From Pelagibacterium montanilacus (GTDB lineage: Bacteria; Pseudomonadota; Alphaproteobacteria; Rhizobiales; Devosiaceae), in contig NZ_RZMX01000008.1 of assembly GCF_003992665.1 (NCBI RefSeq), positions 62,001 through 126,000 on the forward strand: a stretch of DNA of 64,000 nt. The letters run 5' to 3'. Numbering within the stretch: position 1 is the first letter of the stretch; each line of letters starts with the position of its first letter. A program made the translations under genes and the position numbers. Under the pieces are notes generated by a model that was not told the DNA's origin, made no database searches, and saw only the letters and a list, made by a program, of their open reading frames with translations. Shown here piece by piece: positions 31,169 to 41,751 of this stretch.

Positions 31169-32152
31169 TTAACTGTTGTCTTCCTGGTCTTCGCGCACCG
31201 TCGGGCGCACGGCGACGTATTGGGGAACGCGCATATCGATCAGATCAAGATCCCGATCGAGCAGAAGGTGATCGCGGTGATAGGCATCGAGCCTGTCGAG
31301 CGCCGCGACGACGCCGGTTTCGGGAAGCTGGACCCGCAGGCCGGTGTAATAGATGAGGTCCCAACGCCGATCGGCGATCCGGCTGAGGGCGGCCAACTCC
31401 TGGGTGAGGTCGGGGAACCGTTCCATGAGGTTGATCATGGGCAGCGCATCGTCGGCCGCGCCCTCCCCGATCACGAGCGTCAGATCGCCATTGGCAAAGC
31501 TCGCCGGCGCGATGGGCGTGCCGCGGGCATCGACCAGCATGGTGCGCCCGTCGATCCGCCAGCGGGCGACCGGCGTCTTCTCGGTGATGGTGACATCGAT
31601 GGAGTCCGGGTAGATCCGGCGGATGGTGGCGGCGTCGACCGAGGGGATCTCCTCGATCCGGAGCCGCGCCGCTTCCACGTCATAGGTGAGCGTGGTGCCC
31701 ACATCCTCGAGCGCGAGGGCACGCACGATGTCGGCTTCCCGTGTCAGGGCCTGACCCGAGATTTCGATTTCGGCAATGGCAAAGCCGTTGCTGGCTGCCA
31801 CGGACTCGGCCACCTCGCCCGCCGAGGCGAAACCGGCAGCGACCTCTTCGCGCAGCACATAGGCCGCGCCGATCAGCCCGGCCAGCGCCAGAGCGAGCAG
31901 GATGCGGGTTGCGAGGCGCCGATGCAGCACCCAGAGGTGCCCGACACTGACCAGCATGCTGCGCCGGCGCAGGATTGCGGGCAGAGGCGAGGATTTTCCG
32001 CGCGGCATCAGCGCCCGCCCGGTCCCCTTGGCGGGAACGAAGGGCTGGATCGGCTTGATGCGGGGCCGGGCGATCTGGGGTGATGGCGCGCCGGGGCGGC
32101 GGTCCACAACCGGCACCGCCGGTTCGAACTGATCGCGCCTTACCTGTTGCAA
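31169..32152 (-). CDS. ftsQ: Cell division protein FtsQ
   Basis: This bitopic divisome protein links FtsL/FtsB to the septal synthase. The 327-residue protein has a basic cytoplasmic N terminus, a single membrane segment near residues 82-100 and a periplasmic POTRA domain (IAEIEISGQALTREADIVRALAL through IRRIYPDSIDVTITEKTPVARW). The start is TTG at 32152, with GGAGG 7 bases upstream. It overlaps the end of ddl by 13 bases. An ATG start 48 residues further in would remove most of the cytoplasmic tail and is less likely. Confidence 0.92.
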   Translation of the reverse strand: MQQVRRDQFEPAVPVVDRRPGAPSPQIARPRIKPIQPFVPAKGTGRALMPRGKSSPLPAILRRRSMLVSVGHLWVLHRRLATRILLALALAGLIGAAYVLREEVAAGFASAGEVAESVAASNGFAIAEIEISGQALTREADIVRALALEDVGTTLTYDVEAARLRIEEIPSVDAATIRRIYPDSIDVTITEKTPVARWRIDGRTMLVDARGTPIAPASFANGDLTLVIGEGAADDALPMINLMERFPDLTQELAALSRIADRRWDLIYYTGLRVQLPETGVVAALDRLDAYHRDHLLLDRDLDLIDMRVPQYVAVRPTVREDQEDNS

Positions 32153-33060
32153 CTCGCGTCCTCCACCATCCAGCTCACAAGCTCTTCGAACGAATGCCCC
32201 GCGAGCGCCGCGAGTTCGGGCACGAGCGACGTCTCGGTCATGCCCGGCTGGGTGTTGATTTCCAGGCAGACCAGTTCGCCATCATCGCCACCGCGCGGGT
32301 CGTAGCGGAAGTCGGATCGACTCACTCCGCGGCAGCCCAGCGCGGCATGCGCCTTGAGAGACAACTTTTGAACTTTTTCGTAAATATTCGGTGAAACCGG
32401 CGCGGGAAGGATGTGCCGGGACCCGCCAGAAGCGTATTTCGCCTGATAGTCGTAAAAGGCCAGATCGGTGACGATCTCGGTTACCCCGAGCGCCACGTCT
32501 CCCATCACGGCGCAGGTAAGCTCGCGCCCGGGGATGAAACGCTCGACCATGAGGATGTCGTCGCCGTCCCAGTCCTCGCGCAGGATTTCCTGGGGCGGGT
32601 GCTCCTGACCCTGCTTGACGATGAAGACGTTGACGCTCGACCCGTCCTGGACCGGCTTGACCACATAAGGGGGCTCCATCAGGTGCCCGCTGGCGATCTC
32701 GCGGCGATGGGCGATGGTGTGGTCGGTCACAGGAATGCCGGCGGCCTTGAACATGACCTTGGCCTGGTGCTTGTCCATGGCCAGCGCGGAAGCGAGAACG
32801 CCCGAATGGGTATAAGGGATCGAGAGGAGTTCGAGCATGCCCTGCACCGTGCCGTCTTCGCCGAACCGCCCGTGCAGGGCGTTGAACACCACGTCGGGCG
32901 CAAGCTCGGAGAGGGTGAGGGCAATGGAGCGGTCCACGTCGATCTCGGTGACGCGATAGCCGGCATTGCGCAGGGCCGTTGCACAGGTCGCGCCCGACCG
33001 CAGCGAAACCTCGCGCTCATGGGACCATCCGCCCTTGAGGACCGCAACGTGCTTTGTCAT
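32140..33060 (-). CDS. ddl: D-alanine--D-alanine ligase
   Basis: This ATP-grasp enzyme makes the D-Ala-D-Ala dipeptide for peptidoglycan. The 306-residue protein shows LKGGWSHEREVSLRSG (N-terminal motif), NALHGRFGEDGTVQGMLELLSIPYTHSGVLASALAMDK, PYVVKPVQDGSSVNV (ATP-binding Lys), CRGVSRSDFRYD and CLEINTQPGMTETSLVPELA (Mg2+-binding Glu/Asn). It lies between murB and ftsQ, its normal position in the alphaproteobacterial dcw cluster. Confidence 0.96.
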   Translation of the reverse strand: MTKHVAVLKGGWSHEREVSLRSGATCATALRNAGYRVTEIDVDRSIALTLSELAPDVVFNALHGRFGEDGTVQGMLELLSIPYTHSGVLASALAMDKHQAKVMFKAAGIPVTDHTIAHRREIASGHLMEPPYVVKPVQDGSSVNVFIVKQGQEHPPQEILREDWDGDDILMVERFIPGRELTCAVMGDVALGVTEIVTDLAFYDYQAKYASGGSRHILPAPVSPNIYEKVQKLSLKAHAALGCRGVSRSDFRYDPRGGDDGELVCLEINTQPGMTETSLVPELAALAGHSFEELVSWMVEDASCNR

Positions 33061-33135
33061 GTCGACCGGCTCCGTTTCACTTGAAGGTGTTTCAATCAGA
33101 ATTTCCGGGTGTCTGCGCCGGGGCGGAGAATGGCT

Positions 33136-34113
33136 CTAGACCACACCGGGAAACACGTCCCCGTCCAGAAACTCGCGCACCTCGTGGCCCGGCGCGAACA
33201 GGCCCATGCGGCGGATCTCCCAGTCGAGCGCAATACCGTGGCGGTCGCGGACCTTGCCGCGCACCGTCTCGCCGAGCGTTTCGATGTCTTGGGCCGTGGC
33301 CGCATCGAGGTTCAAAAGAAAATTGGTGTGCAGTTCCGAGACCTGCGCATCCCCGATCCGCAGCCCGCGGCAGCCGGCTTCGTCGACCAGCCGCCAGGCC
33401 GAATGGCCCTCGGGGTTCTTGAAGGTCGAGCCACCCGTGCGCCCGCGGGTGGGCTGTGTGGATTCGCGCTTTTCGGTGATCTCGCGCATGCGGGCGAGGA
33501 TCTCGTCCTTCTCGCCCGGGGCGCCCTCGAACTCGGCCCGGGTGTAGATGACGCCGGCGGGACCGTCCGAATGGCGGTAGCTGTAAGCCATATCGGAATT
33601 GGTGAGCTCGACCACCCTGCCCTGCCGCGTGACCCCGCGCAGGGAGACGACCCGCTCGCGGGTCTCGGTGCCATAACACCCCGCGTTCATGTAGAGCGCG
33701 CCCCCCACGGCACCGGGAATGCCCCGGAAAAAGGACAGCCCGTCGATCCCCGCATTGGCGGCGGCGGTGGCGATCTTGACGTCGGGTACCCCCGCGCCGA
33801 CGCTCAGGCGGGTTTCACCCACAATTTCGACGCCGCCGAAGGCCTTGGCGGTCAGCCGGATCACGACGCCTTCGATCCCGCCATCGCGGATCAGAAGGTT
33901 CGAGCCCGAGCCAATGACAGTGACCGGGATCTCGGCGGGAAGCTGCTCTAAAAAGGCCATAAGGTCGGCCTCGTCGGCGGGCTCATAGTAGAGCTGGGCC
34001 GGCCCGCCGACGCGGAACCAGGTGACTTCGGCCAGCCGCCGGTTGGGCGTAAGCGTGCCGCGGATGTCGGCCGTCCAGGGGCCGAGCGTACCCAGAAGAT
34101 CGGGAAAGCTCAT
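33136..34113 (-). CDS. murB: UDP-N-acetylenolpyruvoylglucosamine reductase MurB
   Basis: This FAD enzyme reduces the enolpyruvyl group to form UDP-MurNAc. The 325-residue protein has the FAD-binding sequence [50 protein letters not shown], the Ser/Arg active-site segment [15 protein letters not shown], and [10 protein letters not shown] with the C-terminal Glu region. The ATG at 34113 overlaps the murC stop (ATGA); the longer frame to 34176 lies inside murC. Its TAG stop falls in CTCTAG at 33134-33139, in a short gap before ddl. Confidence 0.95.
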   Translation of the reverse strand: MSFPDLLGTLGPWTADIRGTLTPNRRLAEVTWFRVGGPAQLYYEPADEADLMAFLEQLPAEIPVTVIGSGSNLLIRDGGIEGVVIRLTAKAFGGVEIVGETRLSVGAGVPDVKIATAAANAGIDGLSFFRGIPGAVGGALYMNAGCYGTETRERVVSLRGVTRQGRVVELTNSDMAYSYRHSDGPAGVIYTRAEFEGAPGEKDEILARMREITEKRESTQPTRGRTGGSTFKNPEGHSAWRLVDEAGCRGLRIGDAQVSELHTNFLLNLDAATAQDIETLGETVRGKVRDRHGIALDWEIRRMGLFAPGHEVREFLDGDVFPGVV

Positions 34114-35537
34114 GCCGAAGCCTTTTGCGCGGCATCGCGGACCGCCTGGAGTTCGGCGGGCATGGCATTGGCCCATTGAGTGATGTTGCCGGCGCCCAGA
34201 AAGACGACATAGTCTCCGTCGGCGGCGCGTTCGGACAGGATCGATGCCAGACCATCGGCGCCCTCGACCACCTGGGCATCGCGATGGCCCCGGGCGCGCA
34301 GACGCGCGACCAGCTCGGCGTTCGAGACACCCTCCAGTGGAGTTTCGCCCGCGGCATAGACGGGCGCGACGAAGACGGTATCGGCATCGTAGAAACAGGC
34401 GGAGAACTCGTCGAAAAGGTCCTTGAGCCGCGAATAGCGGTGCGGCTGGACCACGGCGATCACGTCGCGGCGCGCGGACTGGCGCGCGGCACGCAGCACC
34501 GAGGAGATCTCGACCGGATGGTGGCCGTAATCGTCGATGATCTTGACGCCCTCGACCGTGCCGGTGAGCGTGAACCGGCGCTTGACCCCGCCGAAGCCCT
34601 TGAGGCCCTTGCGGATCATGTCCGGGGCAACGCCGAGCTGGTGGGCGACCGCGATCGCGGCGGTGGCGTTGAGCGCATTATGGATGCCGGGCATGGGCAG
34701 CTCGAGCCCATCGATCCGGTTCTCCTCGCCCGTGACGCGATCACGGATGATCACCGAAAAATGGGTGGTGCCATTATTGGCCTCGACATCGACGAGCCGC
34801 ACGTCGGCCTGCTTGTTCTGGCCGTAGGTGATGACGCGGCGGTCTTCGATCTCGCCCACCAGCCCCTGCACGGTGGGATGATCGAGGCACATGACGGCAA
34901 AGCCGTAGAACGGCACGTTCTCGACGAAATGGACGAAGGCGCGCTTGACCCCGTCGAAATCCTTGTAGTGGTCGAGATGCTCGGCATCGATATTGGTGAC
35001 CACGGCGACGTCAGCGGGCAGCTTGACGAACGTGCCGTCGCTCTCGTCGGCTTCCACCACCATCCAGTCGCCCTGCCCCAGCCGGGCATTGGTGCCATAG
35101 GCGTTGATGATGCCGCCATTGATGACCGTGGGATCGAGATCCCCGGCATCGAGCAGCGCCGCCACGATCGAGGTCGTGGTCGTCTTGCCATGAGTGCCGC
35201 CGATGGCGATGGCGTTCTTGAAGCGCATGATCTCGGCGAGCATCTCGGCGCGGCGCACGACCGGCAGGCCGCGGGCGCGGGCTTCGGCGAGCTCGGGATT
35301 GTCCTTGCGGATGGCAGAGGAGATGACGATCACCGCAGCGTCATCGAGGTTCTCGGCGCGCTGGCCGATCTCCACATGGATGCCCATGTCGCGCAGGCGC
35401 TGGACATTGGGATTGAGCGCCATGTCCGAACCGCGCACGGTATAGCCCTGGGTGTGGAGCACTTCGGCAATGCCGCTCATGCCGATCCCGCCGATCCCGA
35501 CGAAATGCACAGGACCGATTTCGCGTGGCATCTTCAT
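34110..35537 (-). CDS. murC: UDP-N-acetylmuramate--L-alanine ligase MurC
   Basis: MurC adds L-Ala to UDP-MurNAc. The 475-residue protein begins with [17 protein letters not shown] (UDP-binding) and has the Mur ligase P-loop GGTHGKTT at residues 113-120, then [19 protein letters not shown] and [10 protein letters not shown]. The start at 35537 overlaps the murG stop (ATGA); the longer frame to 35726 lies in murG. The gene is part of the tightly coupled run murG-murC-murB. Confidence 0.96.
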   Translation of the reverse strand: MKMPREIGPVHFVGIGGIGMSGIAEVLHTQGYTVRGSDMALNPNVQRLRDMGIHVEIGQRAENLDDAAVIVISSAIRKDNPELAEARARGLPVVRRAEMLAEIMRFKNAIAIGGTHGKTTTTSIVAALLDAGDLDPTVINGGIINAYGTNARLGQGDWMVVEADESDGTFVKLPADVAVVTNIDAEHLDHYKDFDGVKRAFVHFVENVPFYGFAVMCLDHPTVQGLVGEIEDRRVITYGQNKQADVRLVDVEANNGTTHFSVIIRDRVTGEENRIDGLELPMPGIHNALNATAAIAVAHQLGVAPDMIRKGLKGFGGVKRRFTLTGTVEGVKIIDDYGHHPVEISSVLRAARQSARRDVIAVVQPHRYSRLKDLFDEFSACFYDADTVFVAPVYAAGETPLEGVSNAELVARLRARGHRDAQVVEGADGLASILSERAADGDYVVFLGAGNITQWANAMPAELQAVRDAAQKASA

Positions 35538-36643
35538 GAATTGGGCCTTTCGGAGGTCTTGTCCGCGATGCGCTCGACAAAGTCGGCAAGGCGCTCGACG
35601 GCATCGGCACGGCCCAGCGCGCGGGCGGCCTCTGCAGCATCGGTGAGCCGGCGCGGGGTGGTCAACAGTTCGTGAAGCTGGGTGCCAAGAGATTGCGGTG
35701 AAAGCGTGGCCTCGTCGGCCAGCCACGCCGCCCCGGCCTTCTCGGCGATCGCCGCGTTGGCGCGCTGGTCCTGGTCGAGCGAACCGGGCAGCGGCACGAG
35801 GATCGCCGGCCTGCCGATGACCGTCAGCTCGGCCACGCTAGAGGCGCCCGAGCGGGACACCACGAGATGGCTCTGGGCGATCCGGCTGGGCAGGTCGGGG
35901 AAAAAGGCCGCGAGTTCAACATTGATCCGGGCCTGGCGATAGGCCTCGGTGACCCGATCGAGATCCTCTGGCCGGCACTGCTGGGTGACCAGCAGGCGCC
36001 GGCGCAGGGCTTCGTCGAGCCCGGCCAGCGCGGGCGGCACGATATCGGAGAAGGCGCGCGCGCCCTGGCTGCCGCCGAACACCAGAAGGCGGATCTCGCC
36101 GCCCTGGGTGGGCGTGGGATAGGGCATGTCGGCCGCCGCGCGGACCATGTCGCGCACGGGATTGCCGGTCACCGCCCGGGCGGCGGAGAATTTGTCGGCG
36201 TGCCGGGTGTCCTCGAAGGTCAGCGCCAGGCCGTCGGCAAAGCGCGCCAGCGCCCGGTTGGCCCGCCCGAGCACCGCGTTCTGCTCGTGCAGGACGCCAG
36301 GAATGCCCAGCAGCGATGCGGCGAGGAAGGGCGGGAAGACCGGATAGCCCCCGAAGCCCACGACAGCGTCCGGGCGCATGCGGCGCAGCATGCCCAGCGC
36401 CTTGCCCACCCCCCCGGTGATGGTCATCCCGGCGCGCAGGAACTTGAGGGGGTTGCGGATAGAAGGGGTCGCGGCCGGCACGACGTGGATCGCGCGCGCG
36501 GGGAACTCCCCGCCATACTGGGTGACACGCTTGTCGGTGATCAGCTCGACCGCGTGGCCGCGGCGCCCCAGTTCCTGGGCCAGCGCAAGGGCGGGAAACA
36601 AATGCCCGCCGGTGCCGCCGGCCATCAATGCGAATGTGCTCAT
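35534..36643 (-). CDS. murG: MurG, lipid II-forming GlcNAc transferase
   Basis: This peripheral membrane glycosyltransferase adds GlcNAc to lipid I to make lipid II. The 369-residue protein has the N-terminal [59 protein letters not shown] (donor site) and [35 protein letters not shown]. It is coupled to ftsW upstream and murC downstream by ATGA overlaps. Confidence 0.96.
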   Translation of the reverse strand: MSTFALMAGGTGGHLFPALALAQELGRRGHAVELITDKRVTQYGGEFPARAIHVVPAATPSIRNPLKFLRAGMTITGGVGKALGMLRRMRPDAVVGFGGYPVFPPFLAASLLGIPGVLHEQNAVLGRANRALARFADGLALTFEDTRHADKFSAARAVTGNPVRDMVRAAADMPYPTPTQGGEIRLLVFGGSQGARAFSDIVPPALAGLDEALRRRLLVTQQCRPEDLDRVTEAYRQARINVELAAFFPDLPSRIAQSHLVVSRSGASSVAELTVIGRPAILVPLPGSLDQDQRANAAIAEKAGAAWLADEATLSPQSLGTQLHELLTTPRRLTDAAEAARALGRADAVERLADFVERIADKTSERPNS

Positions 36644-37815
36644 GAGGCCTCTGTGCGCAATGCGCTGCGAATGGGCAAGCCCGAGGCGAAGGTTTCTTCG
36701 GGCTTGCGCCGGGTGAGCGCCAGCAGCAGCCCCATGGCGAACGCGATCGCGATCATCGAGGTGCCGCCATAGGAGATGAAAGGCAGCGTCATGCCCTTGG
36801 GCGGGATGAGGTTGAGGTTCACCGTGAGGTTGATGGCCGCCTGCACGCCGAACTGGATGGCGATGGCGCTGGCGGCAAGCCGGTTAAAGAGATTGTGCTG
36901 CTTTTGCGCCTGAACCAGCGCGCGCAGCACGATAAAGGCGATCAGTCCCACAAGGACGAGGCAAAAGAGGATGCCGAATTCATTGGCGCCGGCGGCGAAG
37001 ACGAAATCGGCGTGGGCGTCGGGCAGATAGCGGCGGGCGATCCCCTCGCCCGGCCCCTTGCCGAACCAGCCGCCCTCGAGCACGGATTCCAGCGCGCGCT
37101 CGGCCTGGTAATTGTCGCCCGTCTCGGGATTGACGAAGGCGTCGATGCGGCGTGCCACGTGCGGAAAAAAGAGATAGGCCACCCCGACGAGCACGATCGC
37201 GCTCGCGCCCATGATCCCGATGATCCACCAGGAAATACCCGAGAGGAAAAGCAGCGCGCCGTAGCTGATGACCACCAGCGCGGATTGGCCCACATCAGGC
37301 TGCAGGATCAGCAGGGACACGATGAGGCCCAGAAGCCCGATGGCGAGTAGGTGACCGGGCACATCCCCGCGCTTCATCTGCTCGGAGACCAGCCATGCGG
37401 CCATGATCGCAAAGGCGGGCTTGACGAACTCGGAGGGCTGGACCGACTGGCCCATGAAGGAAATCCAGCGCCGCGCGCCCTTGACCTCGACCCCGTAGCG
37501 CAGGGTCAGCGCCATCAGGACGACGCCGCCGGCAAGCATCGCGAGCGCGCCGATGCGGACCCAGCGCGCGTTGAACAGAGAGGCCACGATCATCACGGTG
37601 ATGGCGGGCAGGATGAACAGCGCGTGGCGCTGCACGAAATGCCAGGGGCCCAGCCCGATGCGTTCGGCGACCGGGGGGCTGGCGGCAAAACTCAGGAGCA
37701 GCCCGAACGCCATGAGCGCGCAGAGCGCGAACAGCATTTCGCGATCGACCGTCCACCACCATTCGGCCAGCGGCGTTTTGCGTTCGCGGGAAAACAGGGC
37801 GTCAAAAGCAACCAA
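36640..37815 (-). CDS. ftsW: FtsW, septal peptidoglycan glycosyltransferase of the SEDS family
   Basis: FtsW polymerises lipid II at the septum together with FtsI. The 391-residue integral membrane protein has about ten transmembrane segments and the SEDS marks RRWISFMGQSVQPSEFVKPAFAI (with the catalytic-region Asp/Glu loop), EGGWFGKGPGEGIARRYLPDAHADFVFA and the C-terminal GMTLPFISYGGTSM. The start is TTG at 37815, preceded by GGAG and 7 bases. murD, the usual upstream neighbour, is absent; upstream lie a 259-base gap and a kinase on the other strand, so a new promoter must drive ftsW-murG-murC-murB. Confidence 0.95.
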   Translation of the reverse strand: MVAFDALFSRERKTPLAEWWWTVDREMLFALCALMAFGLLLSFAASPPVAERIGLGPWHFVQRHALFILPAITVMIVASLFNARWVRIGALAMLAGGVVLMALTLRYGVEVKGARRWISFMGQSVQPSEFVKPAFAIMAAWLVSEQMKRGDVPGHLLAIGLLGLIVSLLILQPDVGQSALVVISYGALLFLSGISWWIIGIMGASAIVLVGVAYLFFPHVARRIDAFVNPETGDNYQAERALESVLEGGWFGKGPGEGIARRYLPDAHADFVFAAGANEFGILFCLVLVGLIAFIVLRALVQAQKQHNLFNRLAASAIAIQFGVQAAINLTVNLNLIPPKGMTLPFISYGGTSMIAIAFAMGLLLALTRRKPEETFASGLPIRSALRTEAS

Positions 37816-37949
37816 GGGACCACTCCGGGAACTCTATACCGTGGCGGTACGCGCCACCTGCCCCTTGCGCGATGAGAGCCATACGCAGAGTCGCAGAATG
37901 CGAAAATACACCCAAAGAAGTTACTATTTCGCAACCATAGCAAGCAGCC

Positions 37950-37995
37950 GACAGGGCGTTTCCAAGAAGGTGGAATCGCTATCTCTTTGAAAGAA
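37950..37995. repeat. Fragment resembling the dispersed repeat, upstream of ftsW
   Basis: GCGTTTCCAAGA occurs here as in the element at 19.9 kb, followed by AGGTGGAATCGCTATCTC, a diverged version of the same left arm. The rest of the repeat is not recognisable. It lies in the 259-base gap between the divergent ftsW and kinase genes, where both promoters must also be. No other feature was seen in that gap. Confidence 0.35.
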
Positions 37996-38074
37996 CTCAG
38001 CGAGTAGCCACTGGCCTTCTCAAGGGACGGATTGTGGTGTATCGAATGGTTCCCGAAGGCGGATCGGAAAGCTC

Positions 38075-39178
38075 ATGCGCGCGCCTACTCATTCCAAGCA
38101 AGGCGAGCGCCTGCGCGCTCTCCAGAGCTACGACATCCTCGATACCGATCGCGAAGCGGAGTTCGACGACATCGTCAAGCTCGCCGCTTCGATCTGCGAA
38201 GCCCCGATTTCCGTGGTCAATCTGATCGACGCGGAACGCCAGTGGTTCAAGGCCGAAACCGGGCTGGGCGTGCGCGAAACCCCGATCGATACCTCGATCT
38301 GCGCCCATGCGATCCTCGAGAATGATTTCGTGGAAATCCCCGATACGCTCGCCGATCCCCGGCTCGCGGACAATCCACTGTGTACCGGCGAGGACGGATT
38401 GCGGTTTTACGCGGGCGCGCTTTTGACCAATGAAGACGGACTGCCGCTGGGCACGCTGTGTGTGCTCGACCGGCGCCCGCGCGAGTTGACCCCGCTCCAG
38501 CGCGATGCGATCCGGGTTCTGGCGCGCCAGGTGATGGCGCAACTGGATCTGCGCAGGTCGCTGACGATGGCCGAGACCCTGCGCAAGGAAGTCGACCATC
38601 GGGTGAAGAACTCGCTGCTTTCGGTGGCGGCCTATGCGCGCCTGCAGATTCGAGCCTCGCGCAGCGATGAGACCCGCATGGCGCTCGAGGCCGTGCATCT
38701 GCGCATCGCCGCCGTCTCGAACCTGCACGAGCTGCTCTACAAGACCGATTCCGGGCCCTATATCGATCTGGGCGCCTATGTGCGCAATCTCGGCCGGCAT
38801 CTGGAATCGCTCGCCGCCGACGGCGTGGCGGTCGAGGTGGATGCAGAGCGGATCATCGTGGATTCGGACGAGGCCGCTGCCGTTGGCACGCTTGTCAACG
38901 AACTGGCCGCCAATGCCTTCAAGCACGCCTTCCCTGAAGGCCGGCAGGGCACGGTGAGCATATCGCTCAGGATCGTCGAGGACGGGCTGATCGAGTTGAC
39001 CTGCGCCGATGATGGCGTGGGGTTCGGGGCGACCGAGGAACCCACGTCGGGGCTGGGACTGAAAGTTGCCCAGACCGTGTGCGGACAGCTCGGCTGCGAG
39101 CTCGAAATGCGGCTCAGCTCCGAGGGCGTCGCCGCGATCGCGCGGTTCGCGCCCAAGGCCGGCACCCGCCCCAACTGA
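38075..39178 (+). CDS. GAF-domain sensor histidine kinase of the HisKA_2 family
   Basis: A 367-residue soluble kinase: an N-terminal GAF domain (about residues 25-155; RLRALQSYDILDTDREAEFDDIV through GTLCVLDRRPRELTP), then a HisKA_2 phosphorylation block EVDHRVKNSLLSVAAYARLQ with His175, and a HATPase domain (NELAANAFKHAF, DDGVGFGATEEPTSGLGLKV). There is no membrane segment. Kinases of this class in Alphaproteobacteria often feed general stress or light responses; the ligand and partner are unknown, and no response regulator is adjacent. It occupies the place of murD between mraY and ftsW, on the opposite strand. Confidence 0.9.
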   Translation: MRAPTHSKQGERLRALQSYDILDTDREAEFDDIVKLAASICEAPISVVNLIDAERQWFKAETGLGVRETPIDTSICAHAILENDFVEIPDTLADPRLADNPLCTGEDGLRFYAGALLTNEDGLPLGTLCVLDRRPRELTPLQRDAIRVLARQVMAQLDLRRSLTMAETLRKEVDHRVKNSLLSVAAYARLQIRASRSDETRMALEAVHLRIAAVSNLHELLYKTDSGPYIDLGAYVRNLGRHLESLAADGVAVEVDAERIIVDSDEAAAVGTLVNELAANAFKHAFPEGRQGTVSISLRIVEDGLIELTCADDGVGFGATEEPTSGLGLKVAQTVCGQLGCELEMRLSSEGVAAIARFAPKAGTRPN

Positions 39179-39217
39179 TCGGCTCATTTCCGGGGCGGAC
39201 AACCGCCCGGCACGCAA

Positions 39218-40303
39218 TCAGCGCAGCTTGAGTGAGCTCAGCCCGATCAGTGCCAGCACCATGGCGATGATCCAGAAGCGAATCACGATCTGGCTTTCGG
39301 TCCAGCCCAGATGCTCGAAATGATGGTGGATCGGGGCCATCTTGAATACCCGCTTGCCGGTAAGCCGGTAAGACGTGACCTGCACGATCACCGACACCGC
39401 CTCGAGCACGAACAGCCCGCCGACGATCGCCATGACGATCTCGTGCTTGGTCGCTACGGCGATCGTGCCGAGTGCGCCGCCCAGCGAGAGCGAGCCGGTG
39501 TCGCCCATGATGATCTGGGCGGGGGGGGCGTTGAACCACAAAAAGCCCAGACCCGCGCCGATCAGGGCGCCGCACACCACTGAGAGTTCGCCGGTGCCGG
39601 GCACGAAATTGAGGAACAGATAGTCCGAATAGACCTGGTTGCCCACCAGATAGGCGATGAGACCGAAGGCCGACGCCGCGATCATCACCGGCACGATGGC
39701 CAGCCCGTCGAGCCCGTCGGTGAGGTTGACCGAATTGCCCGCGCCCACGATCACGAAAGCACCGAAGACGAAGAAGAACAGGCCCAGATCGATCGCCACG
39801 TCCTTGACGAAAGGCAGCAGCAGCGAGGTGCCGTAGGGCTCCCCCGAGGTGAACGCGATCATCAGGCAGGCGGCAACGGCAATGGCGCTTTCGATAGCCA
39901 GCCGCTGTTTTCCGCCGAAGCCCTTGTGGTTCTGGTGCTTGACTTTGAGGTAGTCGTCATAGAACCCCACGAGCCCGAAGCCCGTGGTGACCAGAAGAAC
40001 CGCCCAGACATAGATGTTGGAGAGGTCCGACCACAAAAGGATCGACGCCAGCGCGCCCGACAGGATCATGAGCCCGCCCATGGTGGGCTTGCCCTTCTTG
40101 GTCAGCAGGTGCCCGGCCGGCCCGTCCTCGCGAATCGGCTGGCCCTTGCCCTGGCGTATCCTGAGCGAATTGACCATTGACGGCCCGAACAGGAACACGA
40201 AAAACAGCGCGGTGATGATCGCCCCGCCGGTCCTGAACGAGAGGTACCGGAAGACGTTGAATACCGTGAAGGTGTCAGCGAATTGCTGGAGGAAATAGAG
40301 CAT
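39218..40303 (-). CDS. mraY: MraY, phospho-MurNAc-pentapeptide translocase (lipid I synthase)
   Basis: This membrane enzyme moves phospho-MurNAc-pentapeptide to undecaprenyl phosphate. The 361-residue protein has about ten membrane segments and the catalytic motifs: GFYDDYLK (Asp pair), [14 protein letters not shown] (Asp), [15 protein letters not shown] and [11 protein letters not shown] (His triad). The open frame extends to 40456, but the ATG at 40303 matches the family start ([10 protein letters not shown]). It converges with the kinase gene. An 8-G run at about 39521-39528 lies within FNAPPAQII without breaking the frame. Confidence 0.96.
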   Translation of the reverse strand: MLYFLQQFADTFTVFNVFRYLSFRTGGAIITALFFVFLFGPSMVNSLRIRQGKGQPIREDGPAGHLLTKKGKPTMGGLMILSGALASILLWSDLSNIYVWAVLLVTTGFGLVGFYDDYLKVKHQNHKGFGGKQRLAIESAIAVAACLMIAFTSGEPYGTSLLLPFVKDVAIDLGLFFFVFGAFVIVGAGNSVNLTDGLDGLAIVPVMIAASAFGLIAYLVGNQVYSDYLFLNFVPGTGELSVVCGALIGAGLGFLWFNAPPAQIIMGDTGSLSLGGALGTIAVATKHEIVMAIVGGLFVLEAVSVIVQVTSYRLTGKRVFKMAPIHHHFEHLGWTESQIVIRFWIIAMVLALIGLSSLKLR

Positions 40304-40323
40304 AACCGCGTTTCTCGACCGGT

Positions 40324-41751
40324 TCAGAACTGCTCGCGGATGCGGGCGACGAGCGCCCCGAGCTTCAGTCCGTTCGACCCTTTGACCATAACTGTATCGC
40401 CATAGGCAAGCGCGGCCAGCACCTGCCCCGCAATCTCGTGTGCACTGTGAGTCCAACCGGCAACAATCGAGGCCGGCAGCGCCTCGGCCAGCGCCCGCAT
40501 ATGGGGGCCGACCAGATAGACCGCGTCCGGACCGGCGGCGAGGACCGCGTCGGCGAGATCGCGGTGCATGGAATTAGCCTGGGGACCCAGCTCGAGCATA
40601 TCGGCGAGCACCAGCACCTTGCGCCCGTCGCCCCGTGCGTGATGACTGAACACAGAAAGCGCGGCGCGCATGGAGGCGGGGTTGGCGTTGTAGCTCTCGT
40701 CGACCAGAACCAGCGGCCGCGGCTCCGGACCCAGGCGATGGGCCGCGCCCCGGCCCTCGGGCGGCGCGATGCCGGCAAGGGTGCGCGCGGCATCATCAGC
40801 CGCAATGCCGAGTTCGCGGGCCGCAAGGAGTGCCGCCACCCCATTGGACACCGCATGGCGCCCGGGCGCGGCAAGCGAGATCGCCAGGTCCAGCCCGTCG
40901 CCCGAAAGGCGCGCGGTGTTGCCCGAAGCCTGGGCGGCGTGGTCGCGAATCCGGACATCGGCGCCCTCGGCAAAGCCATAGGTGAGCACCCGCGCCCCAA
41001 CGGCCCGGGCGGCATCGGTGAGACGCTCGGCGTAGTCGTGGTCGATGTTCAAAACCGCCAGACCGCCCGGCTCGAGCCCGTCAAAGATCTCGGCCTTGGC
41101 GTCGGCGATGCCGGCCACCGAGTCGAAAAATTCCAGATGGACCGGCGCGATGGCGGTGATGATGGCCACGTGCGGGCGAGCGATGCGCGAAAGCGGCGCG
41201 ATCTCCCCGGGAGCGCTCATGCCCATCTCGAACACGCCGAACCGGGTGCCGGCGGGCATGCGGGCGACCATGAGCGGCACGCCCCAGTGATTGTTGAACG
41301 AGCGGATCGAGGCGTGGGTGGGCCCGTGCTGGGCAAGGACCGTGCGCAGGGCTTCCTTGGTCGAGGTCTTGCCCACGCTGCCGGTGACCCCGACGCAAGT
41401 GGCATCGGCGCGGGCGCGGGCGTGGCGGGCGAGCACCTCGAGCCCGGCGAGCGCGTCGGGCACGACGATCAGCGGCAGATTCCCGGACAACTCATCGGCC
41501 CGGCTTTGGCTGACGAGTGCGGCTTTTGCTCCGGCGGCGATGGCCTGAGCCACGAAATCATGACCGTCGAAGCGGTCCCCGCGAATGGCGACGAAAAGCG
41601 CGTCGGCGGGCACCTCGCGGGAGTCGATCGTGACCGCGCTCACCGGTCCGGCTGCGCAGTTGCGGGCTTGCCCGCCGGTGGCCGTGACGATCTCGTCGAG
41701 CGCGTAGAGAGCGGGGCCGGGTCCCGCCGCCGATAGGCTGTCCGCGCTCAT
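40324..41751 (-). CDS. murF: MurF, D-Ala-D-Ala-adding ligase
   Basis: MurF joins D-Ala-D-Ala to UDP-MurNAc-tripeptide. The 475-residue protein has [23 protein letters not shown], the P-loop GSVGKTS at residues 124-130, [21 protein letters not shown] and [15 protein letters not shown], all typical. It starts at an ATG overlapping the murE stop (ATGA). Confidence 0.96.
   Translation of the reverse strand: MSADSLSAAGPGPALYALDEIVTATGGQARNCAAGPVSAVTIDSREVPADALFVAIRGDRFDGHDFVAQAIAAGAKAALVSQSRADELSGNLPLIVVPDALAGLEVLARHARARADATCVGVTGSVGKTSTKEALRTVLAQHGPTHASIRSFNNHWGVPLMVARMPAGTRFGVFEMGMSAPGEIAPLSRIARPHVAIITAIAPVHLEFFDSVAGIADAKAEIFDGLEPGGLAVLNIDHDYAERLTDAARAVGARVLTYGFAEGADVRIRDHAAQASGNTARLSGDGLDLAISLAAPGRHAVSNGVAALLAARELGIAADDAARTLAGIAPPEGRGAAHRLGPEPRPLVLVDESYNANPASMRAALSVFSHHARGDGRKVLVLADMLELGPQANSMHRDLADAVLAAGPDAVYLVGPHMRALAEALPASIVAGWTHSAHEIAGQVLAALAYGDTVMVKGSNGLKLGALVARIREQF

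Noticed and set aside
34125-35675. A 516-codon plus-strand frame opposite murC
   Set aside because: Antisense shadow; murC is complete on the other strand with its P-loop and substrate motifs.
39179-39217. GC-rich inverted repeat between the kinase and mraY as a terminator
   Set aside because: The stem GGGCGG/CCGCCC has no T-tract in either direction, so it is too weak to call.
39521-39528. Run of eight G in mraY, a possible phase-variable or sequencing-error site
   Set aside because: The reading frame through it is the conserved [15 protein letters not shown], so there is no sign of a shift.
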